Positions 33,921 to 45,400 of a DNA stretch of 64,000 bases are shown piece by piece. A program made the translations under genes and the position numbers. Source of the DNA: Arthrobacter sp. JZ12 (GTDB taxonomy: Bacteria; Actinomycetota; Actinomycetes; Actinomycetales; Micrococcaceae). Location: contig NZ_CP045246.1 in assembly GCF_035189165.1 (NCBI RefSeq), positions 1,054,001 through 1,118,000 of the forward strand, read 5' to 3'. Position 1 is the stretch's first letter; the number at the start of each line of letters is the position of its first letter. A model generated the notes under the pieces. The model was not told the origin of the DNA, did not search any database, and worked only from the letters and a program-made list of their open reading frames with translations.

Positions 33921-35551
33921 AGCGGGATGTTCCCGTGCTTCTTGGCGGGCAGGGAGGCGCGCTTGTCGCGCAGCGCGCGCAGCCCGCGGACAACCTGGAC
34001 CCGGGTTTCCGACGGCGCGATGACCGCATCCACGTAACCAAGCTGAGCGGCCTGGTACGGGTTGAGCAGTTCCTCTTCGTACTGATTGATCACCTCGGTG
34101 CGCGCCGCATCGACGTCGCCGCCGGCGTCGGCCACTGCCTTCAGGTGACCGCGGTAGAGGATGTTCACCGCGCCCTGTGCACCCATCACACCGATCTGGG
34201 CCGTGGGCCAGGCCAGGTTGATGTCGGCGCCGAGCTTCTTGGAGCCCATGACGATGTAGGCGCCGCCGTAGGCCTTGCGGGTGATGACCGTCAGCTTCGG
34301 CACGGTTGCCTCCGCGTACGCGTAGAGGAGCTTGGCGCCGCGGCGGATGATGCCGTTGAACTCCTGGTCCTTGCCGGGCAGGAAGCCGGGAACATCAACC
34401 AGGGTCAGGATCGGGATGTTGAAGGCGTCGCAGTGGCGGACAAAGCGCGCGGCCTTCTCCGATGCCGCGATGTCCAGCGTCCCGGCGAACTGCATCGGCT
34501 GGTTGGCCACGATGCCGACGGTGTGTCCCTCGACCCGGGCGTAGCCGATGATCACGTTAGGTGCGTAGAGCGACTGCATCTCCAGGAAGTGGCCGTCGTC
34601 GACGATGGTTGAGATGACGGTGTGCATGTCATACGGCTGGTTGGCGGAGTCCGGGATCAGCAGATCCAGTTCCGAGTCGGCTTCATCGAGCTCAAGCTCC
34701 TCGGAGAACTCCGCGAGCGGCGCCTCGGCCAGGTTGTTGGACGGCAGGAAGTCCAGCAGTTCCCGGACAAAATCGATGGCGTCCTGCTCGTCGCTTGCCA
34801 GGTAGGTGGAGGTTCCGGTGGTGGCGTTGTGCTGGCGGGCACCACCAAGGGTCTCCATGTCCACGTCCTCACCCGTCACGGTCTTGATGACGTCGGGGCC
34901 GGTGATGAACATGTGGGAACTCTTGTCCACCATGACCACGTAGTCGGTCAGGGCGGGGGAGTAGGCTGCACCACCGGCGCAAGGTCCCATGATCAGGGAG
35001 ATCTGCGGGATGACTCCGGAGGCATGCACGTTGTTGCGGAAGATGTCGGCGAACATCGCAAGCGAGGCAACGCCCTCCTGGATGCGCGCGCCACCACCGT
35101 CATTGATCCCCACCAGGGGGCAGCCGTTGCGCAGGGCGAATTCCTGCACCTTGACGATCTTTTCCCCGTTCACCTGACTCAGAGAGCCGCCGTACACGGT
35201 GAAGTCCTGGCTGTAGATGGCAATCTGGCGGCCGTCGACGGTGGCGTATCCGGACACGACGCCGTCACCTAGGGGCTTCTTTTTCTCCATGCCGAAGGCG
35301 GTGGAGCGATGCACTGCGAGGGCGTCGAACTCCACGAATGAACCGGGATCCACCAGCATGTCGATGCGCTCGCGGGCCGTTCCCTTGCCGCGCGCGTGCT
35401 GCTTCTCGATTGCTTCCGGTCCGGAGGGGGCAAGGGACTTTTCCTGCCGCTGCCGGAAATCAGCGAGCTTCCCTGCGGTGGTCTGGAGGTCGGGAGCAGA
35501 GCCGTCGCCGGCGCTGGAGTCCTGATCGACGGGAAGCGTTTCGGGTTGCAT
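33917..35551 (-). CDS. accD: Acyl-CoA carboxylase carboxyltransferase (beta) subunit
   Basis: A 544-residue AccD5/PccB-type carboxyltransferase that moves the carboxyl group from carboxybiotin to acetyl- or propionyl-CoA. Family segments seen are [79 protein letters not shown], and [25 protein letters not shown] lies 8 bases before the ATG. It works with the AccA3-type chain encoded 6.6 kb away and with the epsilon subunit that follows. A palindrome shared with the accA3 promoter lies about 125 bases upstream. Confidence 0.95.
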   Translation of the reverse strand: MQPETLPVDQDSSAGDGSAPDLQTTAGKLADFRQRQEKSLAPSGPEAIEKQHARGKGTARERIDMLVDPGSFVEFDALAVHRSTAFGMEKKKPLGDGVVSGYATVDGRQIAIYSQDFTVYGGSLSQVNGEKIVKVQEFALRNGCPLVGINDGGGARIQEGVASLAMFADIFRNNVHASGVIPQISLIMGPCAGGAAYSPALTDYVVMVDKSSHMFITGPDVIKTVTGEDVDMETLGGARQHNATTGTSTYLASDEQDAIDFVRELLDFLPSNNLAEAPLAEFSEELELDEADSELDLLIPDSANQPYDMHTVISTIVDDGHFLEMQSLYAPNVIIGYARVEGHTVGIVANQPMQFAGTLDIAASEKAARFVRHCDAFNIPILTLVDVPGFLPGKDQEFNGIIRRGAKLLYAYAEATVPKLTVITRKAYGGAYIVMGSKKLGADINLAWPTAQIGVMGAQGAVNILYRGHLKAVADAGGDVDAARTEVINQYEEELLNPYQAAQLGYVDAVIAPSETRVQVVRGLRALRDKRASLPAKKHGNIPL

Positions 35552-35647
35552 CGAGTCTCTTCCGGTTGGTGTCTTGGCGGGCTGGCGGTCAGCCGGTTCC
35601 TCGAGGGTTTAAGTAGGTTTCCCACAAAGAGCCGGACTCTTTGCCCA

Positions 35648-35653
35648 GTCTAG
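35648..35653 (-). promoter_or_regulatory. Candidate -10 box of the accD-accE operon
   Basis: TAGACT on the minus strand, about 97 bases before the accD ATG. The operator-like palindrome at 35676-35690 would overlap or lie just upstream of its -35 region. Confidence 0.4.
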
Positions 35654-35675
35654 TGACGATTTTGGCGCCTATGGC

Positions 35676-35690
35676 TGTAGGACACCTACA
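35676..35690. promoter_or_regulatory. Palindromic operator candidate upstream of accD
   Basis: TGTAGG-ACA-CCTACA is a perfect 15-bp inverted repeat. Its TGTAG-N5-CTACA core equals that upstream of accA3 (27374-27388). Confidence 0.6.
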
Positions 35691-35768
35691 ACAAGTCCCA
35701 CGAAAAGCTAGCGCTCGACCGGAAGTTACCCGCCAGTAACAATTAGGTTTCCACCCGCGATGCGGGTC

Positions 35769-35774
35769 TATGGT
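35769..35774 (+). promoter_or_regulatory. -10 box of leaderless promoter for the SDR gene
   Basis: TATGGT is followed by 7 bases and the ATG at 35782, supporting that ATG over the in-frame ATG at 35770, which lies inside the box. Confidence 0.5.
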
Positions 35775-35781
35775 GGCCCTC

Positions 35782-36630
35782 ATGACAGGCAACGGCGCAC
35801 TTCCCAAGAGGTCCCTTCGCGGCCGCACCATCCTCATGTCCGGCGGCAGCAGGGGCATCGGCCTCGCCATCGCCCTTCGTGCGGCCCAAGATGGCGCCAA
35901 CGTCGCTGTCCTCGCCAAAACGGACCAGCCCCATCCGAGCCTTGAAGGCACGGTTCACACCGCAGTGGAGCAGATCCGCTCCGCCGGCGGAGGCGGTCTC
36001 GCCGTCGTCGGCGACGTGCGGAACGACGACGACGTCGCCTCGGCTGTAAAGGCGACGGTCGCCGAATTCGGGAGTATCGACGTCGTAATCAACAACGCAT
36101 CGGCCATCGATCTGTCCTCGACGGACGACATTTCGATGAAGCGCTACGACCTGATGACCGACATCAACGTGCGTGGCACCTTCCTGCTCAGCAAATTGTC
36201 GCTGCCCGCGCTGCGCAGGGCATCCAATCCGCACATCCTGACCCTGTCCCCGCCCCTGAACCTCGACCCGGTCTGGGCGGGCAGACACCTGGCGTACACC
36301 ATGGCCAAGTACGGCATGAGCCTGACGACGCTCGGGCTCGCCGAGGAACTGAAAGAAGCGGGCATCGCGGTCAATTCCCTGTGGCCGCGGACACTTATCG
36401 ATACTGCAGCTATCCGGACCATGCCCGGAGGCAGTGAACTGGTGACAGCCTCGCGCAGCCCGCAGATTGTCGCCGACGCCGCGCACGCAATCCTGGTTCG
36501 GCCCGCGCGGGAATGCACGGGAAACTTTCTCACCGACGAGGAGGTGCTGCGGCAGGAAGGAGTGACCGACTTCCGCCGCTACAGCCTCGGCGCAGAGGAG
36601 CACCGCCTGGTGCCGGACATCTTCCTGTAG
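35782..36630 (+). CDS. Short-chain dehydrogenase/reductase (HSDL2-like)
   Basis: A 282-residue SDR. The cofactor motif SGGSRGIGLAIALRAA, VINNASAIDLSSTDD, and the catalytic Tyr-Lys pair in LAYTMAKYGMSLT are visible. The usual catalytic Ser seems to be in ILTLSPPLNLDP. The IDLSSTDD/FLLSKLSLPAL pattern and PPL segment resemble hydroxysteroid dehydrogenase-like protein 2 relatives, suggesting a lipid or acyl substrate, in line with the carboxylase neighbours. The cofactor preference and substrate are unknown. The start is chosen from the TATGGT box. Confidence 0.85.
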   Translation: MTGNGALPKRSLRGRTILMSGGSRGIGLAIALRAAQDGANVAVLAKTDQPHPSLEGTVHTAVEQIRSAGGGGLAVVGDVRNDDDVASAVKATVAEFGSIDVVINNASAIDLSSTDDISMKRYDLMTDINVRGTFLLSKLSLPALRRASNPHILTLSPPLNLDPVWAGRHLAYTMAKYGMSLTTLGLAEELKEAGIAVNSLWPRTLIDTAAIRTMPGGSELVTASRSPQIVADAAHAILVRPARECTGNFLTDEEVLRQEGVTDFRRYSLGAEEHRLVPDIFL

Positions 36631-36671
36631 CAGCAGGAAGGTTCCCAACCCGGCGGGGGTTCGGCGGCCAG

Positions 36672-36677
36672 TAGTCT
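36672..36677 (+). promoter_or_regulatory. -10 box of leaderless promoter for birA
   Basis: TAGTCT is 6 bases before the ATG at 36684. TGGAGG abuts the ATG but is too close to serve as a normal ribosome binding site. Confidence 0.5.
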
Positions 36678-36683
36678 TGGAGG

Positions 36684-37565
36684 ATGACTTCCCGCTACTC
36701 CAACCTCGAACGCCCCGGCCTGGATCGGACCGGGCTCCGCGAGGTGCTGTGCCTCCCGCACGGCCCCTTCAGCAGGCTGGAACTGGTTGAGGCAACGGGA
36801 TCGACCAATACGGACCTCGCCGCATACGCAGAGCAGGACCCCGCCCAGTGGCCCGACCTGAGCGTTCTCACCGCGGAGGAGCAGACCGCGGGGCGCGGAC
36901 GCATGGACAGGATCTGGACAGCGCCCGAGCGCTCGTCCCTGATCGTCAGCGTCCTGCTGCGCCCGGCAAACCGGGAGGGGAAGCCCCTCCCGACGCAGAG
37001 TTTCGCCTGGTTCTCGCTCCTGGCGGCCCTCGCCCTGTCCGAGAGCATCGAGGAGCACACCGAAGTCTGCCCGCAACTGAAGTGGCCAAACGACGTACAC
37101 GTCGACGGGCGGAAGCTGGCCGGAGTCCTCGCCCAACTCGTTCCGGGCACGGGCGGAAGCCAGCCCGCCGTCGTCGTCGGAACCGGGGTGAACGTGAGCC
37201 TCACGGACCAGGAGCTTCCGGTCCCCACGGCCACGAGCCTACTGCTCGAGTACGCAACCACCACCGACCGCAACATCCTGCTCAAGGCCTACCTGCGCCG
37301 GCTCGCGCAGTACTACAAGGAATTTACGGCGGTCGACGGCGATGCCTCCCGCCCCTGGATCGGCGGCCCGTCGCTGCTGGAGCGCGTCAGTGACCGGATG
37401 GTCACGATCGGGCAGCAGGTGCGCGCTGACCTCCCGAACGGCAGTGAGATCACCGGCCGGGCCATGAACCTTGACCAGCACGGTGCACTGGTGGTGCGCG
37501 ACGACGACGGAGAACGGCACACGGTCTCCGCCGGCGACGTCGTGCATCTGCGGCCCGCCGGCTAG
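36684..37565 (+). CDS. birA: Biotin--[acetyl-CoA-carboxylase] ligase
   Basis: A 293-residue biotin protein ligase that activates biotin with ATP and attaches it to the BCCP lysine of the AccA3-type chain. Motifs are the substrate loop EATGSTNTDLAAYA, the biotin/ATP loop EEQTAGRGRMDRIWTAP, LKWPNDVHVDGRKLAGVL, and VVVGTGVNVS. The C-terminal SH3-like domain follows at about residues 245-293. There is no N-terminal DNA-binding domain, so unlike Escherichia coli BirA it is not a repressor. Neighbouring carboxylase genes support the assignment. Confidence 0.95.
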   Translation: MTSRYSNLERPGLDRTGLREVLCLPHGPFSRLELVEATGSTNTDLAAYAEQDPAQWPDLSVLTAEEQTAGRGRMDRIWTAPERSSLIVSVLLRPANREGKPLPTQSFAWFSLLAALALSESIEEHTEVCPQLKWPNDVHVDGRKLAGVLAQLVPGTGGSQPAVVVGTGVNVSLTDQELPVPTATSLLLEYATTTDRNILLKAYLRRLAQYYKEFTAVDGDASRPWIGGPSLLERVSDRMVTIGQQVRADLPNGSEITGRAMNLDQHGALVVRDDDGERHTVSAGDVVHLRPAG

Positions 37566-37568
37566 TCC

Positions 37569-38153
37569 ATGCGGATCAAGCTCGAACCGGGGGAGCACGT
37601 TGTGGTGCGCACGCGTCCGCACCCGCGCCGACTCATCCTTCCCTTCTGTGGTGCACTCCTGATCCTGGCGGGCGCCGGCTACGGGCTGGGATGGTCCACC
37701 CGTGCGCAATTGCCGCTTGGCTGGGAGCAGTGGTCGCCTGCCATCGCTCCGGCGATCCTGGTCCTGGCCGCGCTCCTGCTGATCCGGGTGTTTCTCCGTC
37801 CGCTGCTGCGATGGTCCGGCACGCGCTACGTGCTGACCAGCCGAAGGCTTCTGCGGCGCAGCGGATTCACCCGCCGCAGCGAAGGCGAGGTCCGGCTGAC
37901 CGCCATCCTCCAGGTCATCATCGAACAGACGCTGGTTGAGCGGTTAACCGGCGGAGGAAGCCTGGTTCTGGACCTGGGCCGCGACCGGATGCTGGTCTTC
38001 GGCGATGTTCCGCAGGTGCGGACCTTCAAGGAGTTCATAGTTCTGGCAATTCGGGATCTGCCCCTGACCGCAATGTTCGATGGTGTAGATATGGAAGCTG
38101 AGCCGCTGGCAGTGACGGACGAATCGATCAACGGAAAGGAGCAGGACTGGTGA
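37569..38153 (+). CDS. PH-domain membrane protein
   Basis: A 194-residue protein with an N-terminal LEPGEHVVVRTRPHPRRLIL typical of bacterial PH-domain (YdbS/DUF304-like) proteins. Two membrane helices (about residues 24-45 and 55-76) precede a PH-like domain: GTRYVLTSRRLLRRSGFTRR, and LVLDLGRDRMLVFGDVPQVR. The role is unknown; such proteins may help assemble envelope complexes. It starts 3 bases after the birA stop, and its last codons overlap the cyclase start by 4 bases, placing birA, this gene and the cyclase gene in one operon. Confidence 0.83.
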   Translation: MRIKLEPGEHVVVRTRPHPRRLILPFCGALLILAGAGYGLGWSTRAQLPLGWEQWSPAIAPAILVLAALLLIRVFLRPLLRWSGTRYVLTSRRLLRRSGFTRRSEGEVRLTAILQVIIEQTLVERLTGGGSLVLDLGRDRMLVFGDVPQVRTFKEFIVLAIRDLPLTAMFDGVDMEAEPLAVTDESINGKEQDW

Positions 38154-39304
38154 CGAGCGCCAACAACGACGCAGACGAAATCGACGAGCCCGGCTTCGAG
38201 GACGAAGATCCCGATCATCCGCTGACCCTCTCGATGCCGATCATCCGGCGCCCCGACCCTCGTCCCGCACCCGACAAGCTCGACCGCGAGTCCGTCCGGC
38301 GGCTCGAGGTGGAACTCCTCGGCGCAGAGCGCACACTCCGCCGTCGTGAGGTTGCCTCCGGGGCTGGAGTGTCGCTGCTTTCTGCCCGAAAGCTGTGGCG
38401 GGCCATGGGTTTTCCGAATATCGGCGATGAAGACGTAGCCTTCACTCCCAACGACATGGAAGCGCTCACCACCATCATCGAGTTGGTGCGCAAGGAGCAG
38501 CTGACCGAATCGGCGGCGATCTCGATCACCCGGGCCATCGGGCAGATGACCGACCGCATGGTGGTCTGGCAGATCGAAGCACTCGTCGAAGAAATGGTCG
38601 CCCAGCGCGGAATCTCGGACGCCGCTGCCCGTCGCCACCTGGTAGCTGAACTGCCCCAGCTCATCGAGCCCCTCGAGAAAACGCTTGTTTATGCCTGGCG
38701 CAGACAGCTCAATGCCGCAGTCCAGCGTCTCGCCGTTCGTGCAGAGACCGCTGCGGCCAACCAGCCGGACACGCCCGACGACGCACCCCTGCCCCTGGCG
38801 CGCGCCGTCGGCTTCGCCGATCTGGTGTCCTATACCAGCCTGTCGCGTCAGATGAACGAGAAGACGCTGGCGCAGCTGGTGCAGCGGTTCGAGAACAAGT
38901 GCGCCGAAATTATCTCCGTGGGCGGCGGGCGTCTCGTCAAGACCATCGGCGATGAAGTCCTCTACATCGCCGAGACACCGGAAGCGGGAGCGGAAATTTC
39001 TTTGGCGCTCGCCAAGGCGTTCACCGAGGACGAGGTCCTGCCGTCCGCCCGGGTGTCCATGGTATGGGGAAGGATCCTGTCCCGCCTTGGCGACATCTAC
39101 GGCCCCACCGTGAACCTGGCGGCACGTCTGACCTCATTGGCCGAGCCGGGCACCGTACTCATCGACGCCACCACCGCAGCCACCCTTCGGGACAACGACC
39201 GGTTTGTCCTCATGCCGCACAAGCCCCGCACGGTACGCGGGTTTGGTGAGGTGTACCCGGTCACCCTCGCCCGCGGGACAGGCACAGGCCTGGTTTTGGA
39301 CTAA
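38150..39304 (+). CDS. Class III adenylate cyclase with N-terminal autoregulatory domain
   Basis: A 384-residue soluble cyclase. Residues about 205-380 form the class III catalytic domain: GFADLVSYTSLSRQM (first metal Asp), RLVKTIGDEVLYI (Lys and second metal Asp), and GDIYGPTVNLAARL (Asn and Arg for the transition state). The N-terminal 180 residues (RREVASGAGVSLLSARKLWR, AMGFPNIGDEDVAF) resemble the pH-sensing regulatory half of mycobacterial Rv1264. It should form homodimers making cAMP from ATP. GTG start overlaps the PH-protein stop (GTGA). Confidence 0.9.
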   Translation: MTSANNDADEIDEPGFEDEDPDHPLTLSMPIIRRPDPRPAPDKLDRESVRRLEVELLGAERTLRRREVASGAGVSLLSARKLWRAMGFPNIGDEDVAFTPNDMEALTTIIELVRKEQLTESAAISITRAIGQMTDRMVVWQIEALVEEMVAQRGISDAAARRHLVAELPQLIEPLEKTLVYAWRRQLNAAVQRLAVRAETAAANQPDTPDDAPLPLARAVGFADLVSYTSLSRQMNEKTLAQLVQRFENKCAEIISVGGGRLVKTIGDEVLYIAETPEAGAEISLALAKAFTEDEVLPSARVSMVWGRILSRLGDIYGPTVNLAARLTSLAEPGTVLIDATTAATLRDNDRFVLMPHKPRTVRGFGEVYPVTLARGTGTGLVLD

Positions 39305-39352
39305 GTTCCTGCTGGGCTCAATCCAGGCTTCTGGACTGACTGGCGCATAGTG

Positions 39353-39374
39353 GCATGGGCAGTAGTTCCCATGC
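39353..39374. terminator. Hairpin after the cyclase gene
   Basis: GCATGGG and CCCATGC form a perfect 7-bp stem with an 8-base loop, 49 bases after the cyclase stop. No T-run follows, so termination strength is uncertain. Confidence 0.45.
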
Positions 39375-39405
39375 AGTCGGGCGGAGTGGGATCTTCCGAC
39401 GTGCC

Positions 39406-39411
39406 TAGACT
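39406..39411 (+). promoter_or_regulatory. Candidate -10 box of the giant Ig-protein locus
   Basis: TAGACT about 73 bases before the TTG start at 39484. A partial hairpin (ACCGG ... CCGGT, about 39415-39436) lies in the leader. No clear -35 is seen. Confidence 0.35.
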
Positions 39412-39483
39412 AGTACCGGTCCTGTATCCGGCCGGTCGCCTTCGCTGAAGGGACCCAGCCATCTGTCTCATCCGGGGAAAACT

Positions 39484-42400
39484 TTGAAGCTTCTGAACCG
39501 CCTTCGACGATTCAGCACCAGGAATAAGCGGGCACTTTCGGTTTCGACCGCGTCGGCGGTTTCTTTGGCCGTGGTTGGTGGAGCCCTCTTGTACCCGGGG
39601 TTTGCTACGGCAGAGGTGGATTTGAACGACGGCGGTGTGTGGGTGACGAACCGGAGTTCGGGAATGGTGGGTCACCTGAACTATTCGTCCCGATTGCTTG
39701 ATGGCGGGTATGCCGCGAACAGCGACGGGTTCGATGTCCTGCAGGATGCCGGGACTGTATTCAACCTGAATACGGATCAGTCGAAGGTTTCCCCGGTTGA
39801 TGTAGCGAACGTGGTTCGTGGCACTGAGGTGCAGTTGCCGGGTTCTGCGGTGGTTGCGATGGGTGGTTCGACGGCGGCGGTGACGGATCGTGCCGCGGGC
39901 TCGGTGTGGATTACGTCGGTGCAGGACTTGCCTGGGTTCAGTGATCAGTCGGTTGAGCCGGTGGTGACTGGTTCTGCAGGTGTGGTCGCGGCGGTGTCCT
40001 CGAACGACCGGGTGATCGTCGCGGATATCAAGGCCGGGGCAGTGTCCACCTTTGCGGTCGGTTCTGATGGTTCTGTCGCCGACCCCGAGATGGTTCAGGT
40101 CGAGGGCCTCGACTCATTCGGTGATTCGCAGGTGGCCGCGGTGGGGGACCAGGCGGTGGTGTTTGAGCCGGAATCCGGCCGCATCGTTCTTCCCGACGGT
40201 AAGACTGTCCAGTTGCCGGATGCTGCTGGTGGGAAGCTGCAGCAGAGCGGTCCGGCAAGCAGTTTCGTGGTGGTGGCGACGCCGTCGTCGTTGATCAAGC
40301 AGCCCCTTGCCGGTGGTGAGCCGACCATCCAGCCGTTGGAGGCGACGGGTGTTCAGGCTGCTCCGGTGCAGTTGGACGGGTGCGTGCATGCAGCGTGGGC
40401 TGGTTCGGCGGTGTATGTGCGCGATTGTGCCGATGATGCCAGCGATCAGCGGCAGGAGATTCCTGAGCTGAGTGCTGAGTCGGAGTTGGTGTTCCGGGTG
40501 AACCGGAACGTGGTGGTTCTCAATGACGTCAATGGCGGCAATGTGTGGCTGGTGCAGCAGAACATGGAGCTGGTCAACAACTGGGGTGACATCATTCCGC
40601 CGAAGCAGGAGTCCGATGAGGAGGATGAGGAGTCGGCGAGTGAGAATCCGGTAAATACGTTGCCGGATCGGACGGGGGAGAACCGGCCGCCGGTTGCTGA
40701 GGACGACTCGTACGGTGCCCGCGCCGGGCGCACCACCATCCTGAACGTCCTCACCAATGACACCGACCCCGACGGAGATCTACTCACCACCCGACTGAGC
40801 GGCGACCAGCCGGCTGCGGGCAGCGTTCAGCCCATCTACAACGGCGCCGGTCTGCAGATTGTCGTTCCCGACGACGCGCCGGTTGGAACTGCCACCTTCA
40901 CCTATGAGGTCGACGACGGCCGGGGCGGCAGCGACTCCGCGCAGGTCAGCGTGGACATTCGCGGAGCGGAGTCGAATAAGCCGCCGAACCCTTTGCGGCC
41001 GACGAAGATACTGGTGGAGGAGGGCAAGGCGGTCAGCCAGAACATCCTGTCGAATTGGATGGATGCTGACGGTGATGACCTGTTCCTGGTCAGTGCGGAG
41101 CCCACTCCGGACGGCGACCAGGTGCGCACACGCTCTGATGGGTTGTTGACGTTCCGCGATGTCGGCAAGGGCCAGGGCGTGAAGGAGGTCAAGATCGTGG
41201 TCTCGGATGGCAGGGACGAGACCTCCGGCGTCGTAAGCTTCGATGTCCGTGCCTCGGGGACGCTGCCGCCGGTGGTGAATTTTGATCACTTCACCGCCGT
41301 CGTGGGGCAGGAATCGCAGTTGACCCCGCTGCAGAACGACCTGGACCCGGCCGGCGGTCAACTGAGCCTGGCCAAAGCCGAACTCGCCGGCGGTGAGGCC
41401 GCCGTGACCCCTGACTATGACACGGGGACCGTCTCTTTCACACCGCAGGCGGCCGGTACCTACTACGTGGAGTATCTGGTGACGAATGGGCCGCAGAGTG
41501 CCAGCGGTCTGATTCGGGTGGACGCGAAGGCCGAAGGTGCAGACGGTGCGCCGATCGCGGTGCGCGACGTGGCATTGCTGCCGCGCAACGGGGACGTACT
41601 GGTGGACGTGCTGGGCAACGACAGCGACCCGACCGGCGGTGTGCTGGTGGTCCAGTCAGTGGACGTGCCGGCCGGTTCGCCCATTGATGTGGCAGTCCTG
41701 GACCACAACGTGCTGCGGATTCACGATGTCCGCGGTCTGAACCAACAGGCAACAATCACCTATACCGTCTCCAACGGGAAAGCTTCCGCTAAGGGTGAGG
41801 TCAGTGTGCTCTCAGTTGAAGGTCCGGAGACGCTGTTGCCGCCGCAGGCCAACCCGGATGAGGTGACGGTGCGCGCCGGGGACGTAGTGAACATTCCGGT
41901 GCTGGAAAATGACACGCACCCGAACGGGGATGAGCTGACGCTGAGTCCGGTGTTGGCTCAGGGCATCGACCTGGCCGACGGGCGGGTGTTCGCGTCGGAG
42001 AACTCGCTGCGGTTCGTCGCCGGTCCGACGGCGAAGACGGTCTATGCGATCTACGAGGTGCTCGACAGCACCGGACAGACGGACTCGGCCGAGGTGCGAA
42101 TCAATATCCGTCCGCTGGATGCTGCTAATACGCCGCCGGTGCCGAAAAATCTGGACGCGCGGGTGATTGCTGGGTCCACGGTCCGGATTCCAGTGCCGCT
42201 GGACGGGATTGACGCCGACGGCGACTCATCCTTCCTGGCCGGTATCGATGTCGCACCGAAGATGGGTGCCGCGGTGCCGGGCCCGAACTACATCGACTTC
42301 ACCGCCTCCTCGGCCGGTGCGGGAACGGACACCTTCACCTATACGGTGCGGGATCGGCTCGGTGCGGAGAACACCGGCACCGTGCAGGTAGGCGTAGCAC

Positions 42401-45400
42401 CGGCGGCTGAGGCGAACCAGAAGCCCATCGCCGTGAACGACGGCGCAGTGTTGCGGCCGGGACGCGCAATCGCTGTGGACGCGCTCCGCAACGATTCGGA
42501 CCCGGATGGTGACCCCATTGCACTAAACCCGGAAGCTGTCGCGGCTACTCCCGAAGAGATGGCGCCGGAGGTTGTCGAGGGCAGGGTCTTGTTCCGCGCG
42601 CCTGAGGCGGAGGGGGACTTCAGCGTCCGGTACGGCATTGAGGACAACCGCGGTGGCGCGGCGAACGGGAACATCAACGTGACCGTGGATCAGAACGCGC
42701 CGCTGTTGCTGCCGATTGCCCGCGATGATCGGGTGGAACCGGAAGAAACCCGCGGCCAAACGGCGGTGGACGTGCCCGTACTGAAGAACGATGAAGACCC
42801 CGATGGGGTTGCCGAGGACCTGGTTGTCAGCGTGGACGCGGCAGACGTCACCGCCTCCGTGGGGAACGAAGGGGTGGTTCGGGTCGAATTGAGCGAGCAG
42901 GCCCAAACCATTCCGTATACGGTCGAGGACATCGACGGCGGTGTCGCGACAGCGGTCATCTGGGTGCCCGGCTTGAGCGAGCAGTACCCGACCCTGATCA
43001 ATGACGCTCCGATCGACGTGAAGGCCGGCGAGGAACTGACCCTCAACCTCGGCGACCTGGTGGAGGTCCGGGAAGGACGTACTCCGCGTGTGACGGTCGC
43101 CGAGAAGGTCACCGCGATCGGTACCAGCAACGCCAACGACTGGGTGGCCGACCCGAGCACCCTGCGCTACGCGGCCGACATTGACTACGCAGGCAGGGGC
43201 TCGATCACCTTCGAGGTCACCGACGGATCCGGACCCGATGATCCGGCCGGGCTCGCATCGACCCTGACTGTCCTGACCAACGTGATCCCCGCTGAGGAGA
43301 GCCCCAACATGCCGCCCACGCTGGACTCCGGCTCGCTGGATGTTGCGATCGCCGAGCCGGCGGTCACCCTGGACCTGACCGGACTGGCATCCGACCCGAA
43401 CCCTGAAGACAGCCTCGAGTTTTCCCTGACCGGCGACAGGCCCGCAGGATTTGATGTGTCCTTCGACGGTTCGGTGCTCAGCGTTGCCGCACAGGACGGA
43501 GCTGCCGTCGGTCAGACCGGAACGGTAGGCATTTCCGTCACTGACGGTGAAGACACCGCGAACAGCACGGTCTCATTGACCGTCTTGGCTTCTAGCCGTC
43601 CGTTGCCGGTGGCGAACGATGATGAGGTCCCGGACGCGGTGCAGGGCGAACCCGTATCGGTGGACGTCCTGAGCAATGACGTGAATCCGTTCCCCGAGGA
43701 GCCGCTGCAAATCCTCGATGTTGTCGCTGATGGCAACGGGAGTGTGTCGCAGCAGGGTGACTCAGTTCTGGTCACACCTGCCGCATCTTTCGTTGGCACC
43801 ATGACTGTTCAATACACGGTCCAGGACAAAACGGGCGAGCTATCGCGGGTGGATACAGGACAGATCCTTCTCACGGTGAAGGGTAAGCCGGGTGCGCCGT
43901 CAACTCCGGTGGTGGAGAGCACGCGAAGTGAGACTGTGGTGTTGTCCTGGGACCCGCCTGCCGATAACGGATCCCCGATCACCGGCTACACGGTGACCGG
44001 CACCGTTGGGTTCACGCAGGAGTGCGCGGCGACCACGTGCACCCTGACTGGGCTGACGAACAACGTGGAGTATGTGTTCACGGTGACCGCGGCCAATGAC
44101 GTCGGAACGTCGGACCCGTCGCCGGAATCGGCGGTCGCCCGCCCCGACACGCAGCCGGAGCAGCCGGCCCCGCCGGTGCTGAAATTCGGCGACGGCGCCG
44201 TGACAGTGAACTGGACTCCGCCGGCGAACGAAGGCTCTCCGATTGAGGGGTATGACCTGCAGATTTCCCCGGCCCCGCCGAACGGCGCCACCCAGCGCTC
44301 GGCGACCGCCAGCCCGCTGACCTGGGAGGGCCTGGAGAACGGCACCGCCTACAAGGTGCGGGTCCAGGCGCGGAACGCTGCTCCGGAACCCTCGGACTGG
44401 AGCGATTACTCGGCCGCGGAAACCCCGGCCGGCCTGCCCGGCACCCCGGCGGCCCCGACCACTAGGCGGGCGCAATCCGTGGGTACGCAGAGCCAACTCG
44501 TGGTGGACTGGGCGGACGTCACACCGAACGGTGCGGAGGTGACAAAGTACCAGGTCCAGGAGTTCCAGGGCGGCACTCTCACCCGCACCTTGGCTGAAGT
44601 GACAGTCTCGGAGCAGACCATCGACGTTCCGAACGCCGAAGCCGACTACACCTACGCTGTCCGCGCCTACAACAAAGCGGGCTGGACCGAGTACGGTGCA
44701 CAGTCAGCTCCCCGCCGCGCGGTCGGGGCACCCAGTGCTCCAGCTGCGCCACGCCTGACTGAGACGCGAACCGGCGGCGTGGGCGAACACGTTCGAATCG
44801 AATTCGCGGAGCTTACGCCTGAGCAGCGCAATGGATCGCGCGCCTCGGAAATCAGCTACCTCGCGCGCTTCAGCGACGGCCGTTCCCTTACGGTCACCAA
44901 CGGCCAAGAGGTCGGAGGGTTCCGGAACGGTTCACAGGTCTGGGCTGTCGTGCAAGCCGTTGGGACTACCGACGGCTCAAGCTATAGCAGTGGCGATAGC
45001 CCTAGATCCAACACCGTGGTTCCGTACGGGAAGCCGCTGGCTCCGAGGGCAAGCTCCGGGAAGAGCGCTCGAGGGGACATGGAAGTGCACTTCAACTGGT
45101 CAGCACAAGCGGATAACGGCCGCCGAGTCGTCGAAGTTCAGCACAGAAGACTGCATCCAACAACCGTATGGGTATCTCGGGGCACCTCAGGCAACGTCTC
45201 CTACAAGGTAGGAAACTACGGCGATACCGAGACGGTCGAGTTCAAGGCCTGTGACGAAACCGGTCAGTGCTCCAACTCAACGGTCGTCACAGGCACTGCC
45301 GGGGACGCGCCGCCACCGCCGGAACCGCCCCGGCAGACCGAGTGGAAGATCACCGCCGGAGGACCGGGTCTGCAGACGGGACACCGCACCTGCATGGATC

